A stretch of 9,289 nucleotides of DNA from Dehalococcoidia bacterium (GTDB taxonomy: Bacteria; Chloroflexota; Dehalococcoidia; Bin125): positions 1 through 9,289 of the forward strand of contig RKRS01000199.1 of assembly GCA_007571275.1 (NCBI GenBank), written 5' to 3'. The notes under the pieces were generated by a model. It did not search any database. It saw only the letters and a list, made by a program, of their open reading frames with translations, and was not told the DNA's origin. A program made the position numbers and the translations under genes. The first letter of the stretch is position 1. The number at the start of each line of letters is the position of its first letter. Shown here piece by piece: positions 6,156 through 9,289 of the stretch.

Positions 6156-7589
6156 GTGCGTGGCCTCGGTGGAGTACTGGCCAGCCCGTTCCGCCACGCC
6201 TGGCGGGCGACCTTCGGCACGCGCCGCTCGCTCAGCATTGTGATCACGCTGACGATTGTGGCGTTCGCCGTTGGCTTCGCTTCCAACTACTGGCTACCGC
6301 AACGACTCGGCTACACGCTGCTGTTCGGCATGATGCTGGCTGGCGTCTGGACCTGGTCGTCCGGACAGGGCGTGCGTGTGCGCATGTCGCGGTCGCGCGA
6401 TCGCGTCCAGGCGGGCGAGTCGATCATCGAACGCTTTGAAGTGATCAACGACTCTGTGATTCCCAAGCTGTGGCTGGAGGTCGAAGAAGCCTCCGATCTA
6501 CCCGGTCACACGGCGCAGTTTGTGACCTCGCTGGGACGTTCCAGCCATCGCAACTGGCGAGTGCAGACCGCCTGTCATCGCCGAGGGCTCTATAACCTCG
6601 GACCGATCACGGTGCGCAGTTCCGATCCGTTCGACATTTTCCATCGTGAGTTGCGTTTTGGCTACCGACGAGGACTTGTCGTCTATCCACGGGCACTGGA
6701 GCTGCCGCGCTATTCAGCGCCGCCGGCGAATCTCCCGGGCGAGGGTCGGTTCCGCCGCCGCACGCACTACGTGACCCCGAATGCTTCGGGCATCCGCGAT
6801 TACGAGGCTGGCGACTCAGTGAACCGGATTCACTGGAAGAGCAGTCTGCGCACCGGATCGCTGAAAGTGAAAACGTTCGAGCTTGATCCCGCTTCGCATT
6901 TGTGGGTCGTCCTCGACCTCTCCAGTCAGGACCACATCGGAACTGGTGACGACGCTTCGATCGAAACTGCGGTCACCATTGCCGCATCCGTGATTCGGCT
7001 GTTCATTAACCAGAACCGCTCGGTCGGGCTGATGATGTTTGGTGAGCGGCTTGACGTGATTGAGCCGGACCGCGGCTCACAGCATTTCGGTCGGATGCTC
7101 GAGTCGCTCGCCGTCGCGCAGCCGATCGGGACGGTGCCGGTCGCGTCGATCCTCTATCAACAATCGCGTCGCTGGGGTCGGCATACGACGGTGATCGTGA
7201 TCACCGCCTCGACCGATCCGCGTTGGCAGGGAGCGATTCGCACGTTGACGCAGCGTGGCGTCAAGGCGGCGGTGGCAATGCTTGACCTTGATTCGTGGGG
7301 TGGACGCGGCGGCGCGGCAGCCACCGCGGTTGAGCTGCGGGCGTTGGGCGTGCAGGTCAATCTGATCCGCAAGGGCGACCATATCCCCGCGGTGATGGTT
7401 GGTCAGATTCCCGGCGGCGCGATCTCATCGGGCGCAGCGCTTGCCGACGTGCCGTCCAACGGGACTGAAGGAGCCGGCGTTGTGCCGCTGGCTCAGGCCA
7501 ATATGGAGATGGAAGAGGCCGTCGCCGAAGCCGACTGGAGCCAGGCCGAGGCCGTAGCGCCTCCTGGCGGAGAGACGCCTGTCCGATGA
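6156..7589 (+). CDS. DUF58 domain-containing membrane protein
   Basis: Membrane protein with a vWA-like cytoplasmic domain, commonly encoded with MoxR and thought to be its partner; biochemical role unknown. It has 477 residues from a GTG start preceded by a GGAACGGA stretch (6141-6148). Two transmembrane segments lie at about 26-46 and 50-68. A beta-rich region follows at about 72-170. The DUF58 signature GIRDYEAGDSVNRIHWKSS is at 212-230. The vWA-like fold starts with LWVVLDLSSQ at 249-258, where the DxSxS metal site reads Asp254, Ser256, Gln258 and so is incomplete. A tail from about 420 on is rich in Ala, Gly and Glu and looks disordered. Its stop overlaps the next gene's ATG (ATGA at 7586-7589), so the two are very probably cotranslated. 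The 41-base gap to moxR contains an in-frame ATG followed by TAG. Confidence 0.92.
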   Translation: MRGLGGVLASPFRHAWRATFGTRRSLSIVITLTIVAFAVGFASNYWLPQRLGYTLLFGMMLAGVWTWSSGQGVRVRMSRSRDRVQAGESIIERFEVINDSVIPKLWLEVEEASDLPGHTAQFVTSLGRSSHRNWRVQTACHRRGLYNLGPITVRSSDPFDIFHRELRFGYRRGLVVYPRALELPRYSAPPANLPGEGRFRRRTHYVTPNASGIRDYEAGDSVNRIHWKSSLRTGSLKVKTFELDPASHLWVVLDLSSQDHIGTGDDASIETAVTIAASVIRLFINQNRSVGLMMFGERLDVIEPDRGSQHFGRMLESLAVAQPIGTVPVASILYQQSRRWGRHTTVIVITASTDPRWQGAIRTLTQRGVKAAVAMLDLDSWGGRGGAAATAVELRALGVQVNLIRKGDHIPAVMVGQIPGGAISSGAALADVPSNGTEGAGVVPLAQANMEMEEAVAEADWSQAEAVAPPGGETPVR

Positions 7590-9289
7590 GTAACAGACCA
7601 CCAGACCGCGACGACTCCTCCGAGCCGACCACGCTCGTTGCCGAGGCTGAACGCCGATTCTTCGCTCGTCGGGCAGGCGGCGAGACGCTCGTGGTATCAG
7701 GTCAGGACCGTCCGCAGACTTTGAGTCAGCGGGCGCTGGAAACGACGATCACATTCGGCATTCTGATGCTGGTTGCGCTCTCGACCGCGAACAGCATTTA
7801 CATCGCGGGTTGGGTTGCGGAAATGCCCGACCTGCGCATTACCGCCGCGGCGGGCGTGTTGCTGGCTATTGGCTTGGGTCGCATTCGCAGGTTGCGTTGG
7901 CCGTTCGCCATGCTGATCGGACTCGTGATCGGCGGGCTGATCATCATGGCGCAGATCACGATGTTAGAGACGCTGGGCGGACAACCACTCTTCTGGGATC
8001 GGTTCACCGACTTCGGGTTCCGCTTCCAGGATTGGTTCAGGCAGGCCTTCAGCGCCGGCCTGACGACTGACAATCTGCCGTTTGTGTTTTTTACCGACGT
8101 ATTCGTCTACGTCGCTTCGTTCCTCGGCGCTTACGCGGTCGCGCGCTGGCGCAATGCCTGGGTCGCGATGATCCTGCTGGGCGCGCTGTTGGCGGTCAAT
8201 ATTTCCTATCTCTCCGACCGTCAGTGGAACCTTTCCTTCGGATTCTTCCTGACCGGCTCCATGTTGCTGTTGATGCGCGCCTCGCTGCTGCGACGGATGG
8301 ACCGCTGGCGGGCGCAAGGGTCGGCCTATCCGGACTGGATATCGATTTCCTTCCTCGGAGCGACGATGATCGCCATTGTGCTGTTGTTGAGCCTGTCGCG
8401 GGCGATTCCGCGTCCCGACGAATCTCAAGCGTTGGAGGACGCCTGGGCGGCGATCGCCGAGCCGTTTGAGGGGTTAAACGATGATTTCCGTCGGCTCTTC
8501 AGCGGGATCGATTCGCGGCGCGGCGTGCCGGTTCATTCGTTCGACGACTTCCTCGTCCTGCAGGGTGATATCGATCCAGGGGACGCGATCATTATGCGCG
8601 CCGCTGCGACCGAGCCTGGTCTGTTGCGGGGCGCGGCATACGACGAGTACACGGGTCGCGGGTGGCGTCAGTCGCCGTCCGTCGCGCGGACCGTTCCTGA
8701 ATTGGAGCCGATCAGCGGTACCCTCGCGTCCGATGAGACCTCGGTTGATAACGATGGAGCGGTCATGGTGAGCGAGTATCTCGACCGCCGCCCGGTGGCC
8801 ACGCGGATCTCGATCGAAAAGTCACCGGCTGTGTTGTTCTCCTTTGGCGCGCCATTGATCGCGAGCAAGGACACTCGCGTGGACACCTTGGCCACCGTTG
8901 ACTTCGACGTCGATTTCGCCGATCCGGAGCGATTTGACGGTACTGACCTGGAGTCGGCGCTTGACGCCATCGGCGAACGGGTCGCCACCGGCAATGTGGA
9001 TCCGGATGACGATGTTGACGTGCCGACGGTCGATGAGGTCGCGTCGTATGTCCCAGCCCAATACACGCTGCTTGACGTCTACGTCGACTCGAAGAGTGGC
9101 GCGCCAACCGGTCTGCAACTGCGCTCCGTCCCGGAAGAGACCGATGTCCTGTCCCTGCGCCCGGTGCAGCAACGAGTGAGAGCCGGGTTCACCTATGAGA
9201 TCACCGGCACGGTCTCGGGCGCGAACGAGGAGGCGCTGGCCGGGGCCGGACACGACTATCCGCTGTGGGTCACGGAAACCTTCCTCCAG
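7586..9289 (+). CDS. TgpA-like multi-pass transglutaminase-family membrane protein (partial)
   Basis: The frame stays open from the ATG at 7586 to the window end, giving 568 residues with the C-terminus missing. A polar N-terminal tail (about 1-50) is followed by about seven transmembrane segments near 52-76, 82-99, 104-127, 166-186, 191-208, 213-231 and 250-272. A large hydrophilic, probably extracytoplasmic, region follows, with YDEYTGRGW at 352-360 and YPLWVTETFLQ at the edge. In TgpA/DUF3488-type proteins such a stretch directly precedes the transglutaminase-like core, with its Cys-His-Asp triad, and a final membrane segment. Those parts would lie beyond the window and are inferred. The start overlaps the DUF58 stop (ATGA). 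A GGAGAG at 7569-7574, eleven bases upstream, is a distant but usable Shine-Dalgarno. It is the third gene of the MoxR-DUF58-transglutaminase operon. The substrate is unknown; a cell-wall or surface-protein role is inferred from the neighbours. Confidence 0.88.
   Translation, partial: MSNRPPDRDDSSEPTTLVAEAERRFFARRAGGETLVVSGQDRPQTLSQRALETTITFGILMLVALSTANSIYIAGWVAEMPDLRITAAAGVLLAIGLGRIRRLRWPFAMLIGLVIGGLIIMAQITMLETLGGQPLFWDRFTDFGFRFQDWFRQAFSAGLTTDNLPFVFFTDVFVYVASFLGAYAVARWRNAWVAMILLGALLAVNISYLSDRQWNLSFGFFLTGSMLLLMRASLLRRMDRWRAQGSAYPDWISISFLGATMIAIVLLLSLSRAIPRPDESQALEDAWAAIAEPFEGLNDDFRRLFSGIDSRRGVPVHSFDDFLVLQGDIDPGDAIIMRAAATEPGLLRGAAYDEYTGRGWRQSPSVARTVPELEPISGTLASDETSVDNDGAVMVSEYLDRRPVATRISIEKSPAVLFSFGAPLIASKDTRVDTLATVDFDVDFADPERFDGTDLESALDAIGERVATGNVDPDDDVDVPTVDEVASYVPAQYTLLDVYVDSKSGAPTGLQLRSVPEETDVLSLRPVQQRVRAGFTYEITGTVSGANEEALAGAGHDYPLWVTETFLQ

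Noticed and set aside
7964..8428. Minus-strand open frame of 154 codons opposite the TgpA-like gene, and others at 8668-9253
   Set aside because: The plus-strand frame is continuous from 7586 with clear membrane segments; the opposite frames have no recognisable features.

Overview
The window is GC-rich and almost entirely coding: seven genes on both strands, short intergenic gaps, and no stretch over 300 bases without a gene. No rRNA, tRNA, CRISPR array, transposase or phage gene was found. The gene content is chromosomal housekeeping. The GC bias, frequent GTG starts, the Tat-exported lipoprotein and the style of the MoxR/DUF58/transglutaminase cluster suggest a high-GC Chloroflexota bacterium, possibly a Thermomicrobia-like lineage. 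An actinobacterium cannot be excluded from sequence reading alone; the placement is inference.

Left part (1-3755): dnaJ (Hsp40 co-chaperone) is followed by prmA (ribosomal protein L11 methyltransferase) and, after a gap, rsmE (16S rRNA m3U1498 methyltransferase). dnaJ-prmA-rsmE is the tail of the classical hrcA-grpE-dnaK-dnaJ cluster of Gram-positive-type bacteria. Here it is split by an SDR-family gene on the minus strand, whose product lacks all of the usual SDR catalytic tetrad residues.

Middle (3756-5163): a 127-bp gap after rsmE holds a perfect 7-bp hairpin and a run of degenerate purine-rich repeats of about 20 bp. It lies between the convergent rsmE and an M23 (LytM-type) peptidase gene, whose product carries a Tat signal with a lipobox. 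A 144-bp divergent intergenic region with an AT-rich core separates this gene from moxR.

Right part (5164-9289): moxR (AAA+ ATPase), a DUF58 membrane protein and a TgpA-like multi-pass membrane protein run on the plus strand with very tight junctions. The last gene is cut by the window edge before its expected transglutaminase core. This is the known MoxR-DUF58-transglutaminase operon type. Together with the divergent M23 lipoprotein it suggests a cell-envelope locus, though substrate and role are unknown.

I saw no clear novel system. The most notable points are the SDR with the degenerate active site, the intergenic repeat cluster, and an in-frame start-then-stop ahead of the DUF58 gene.
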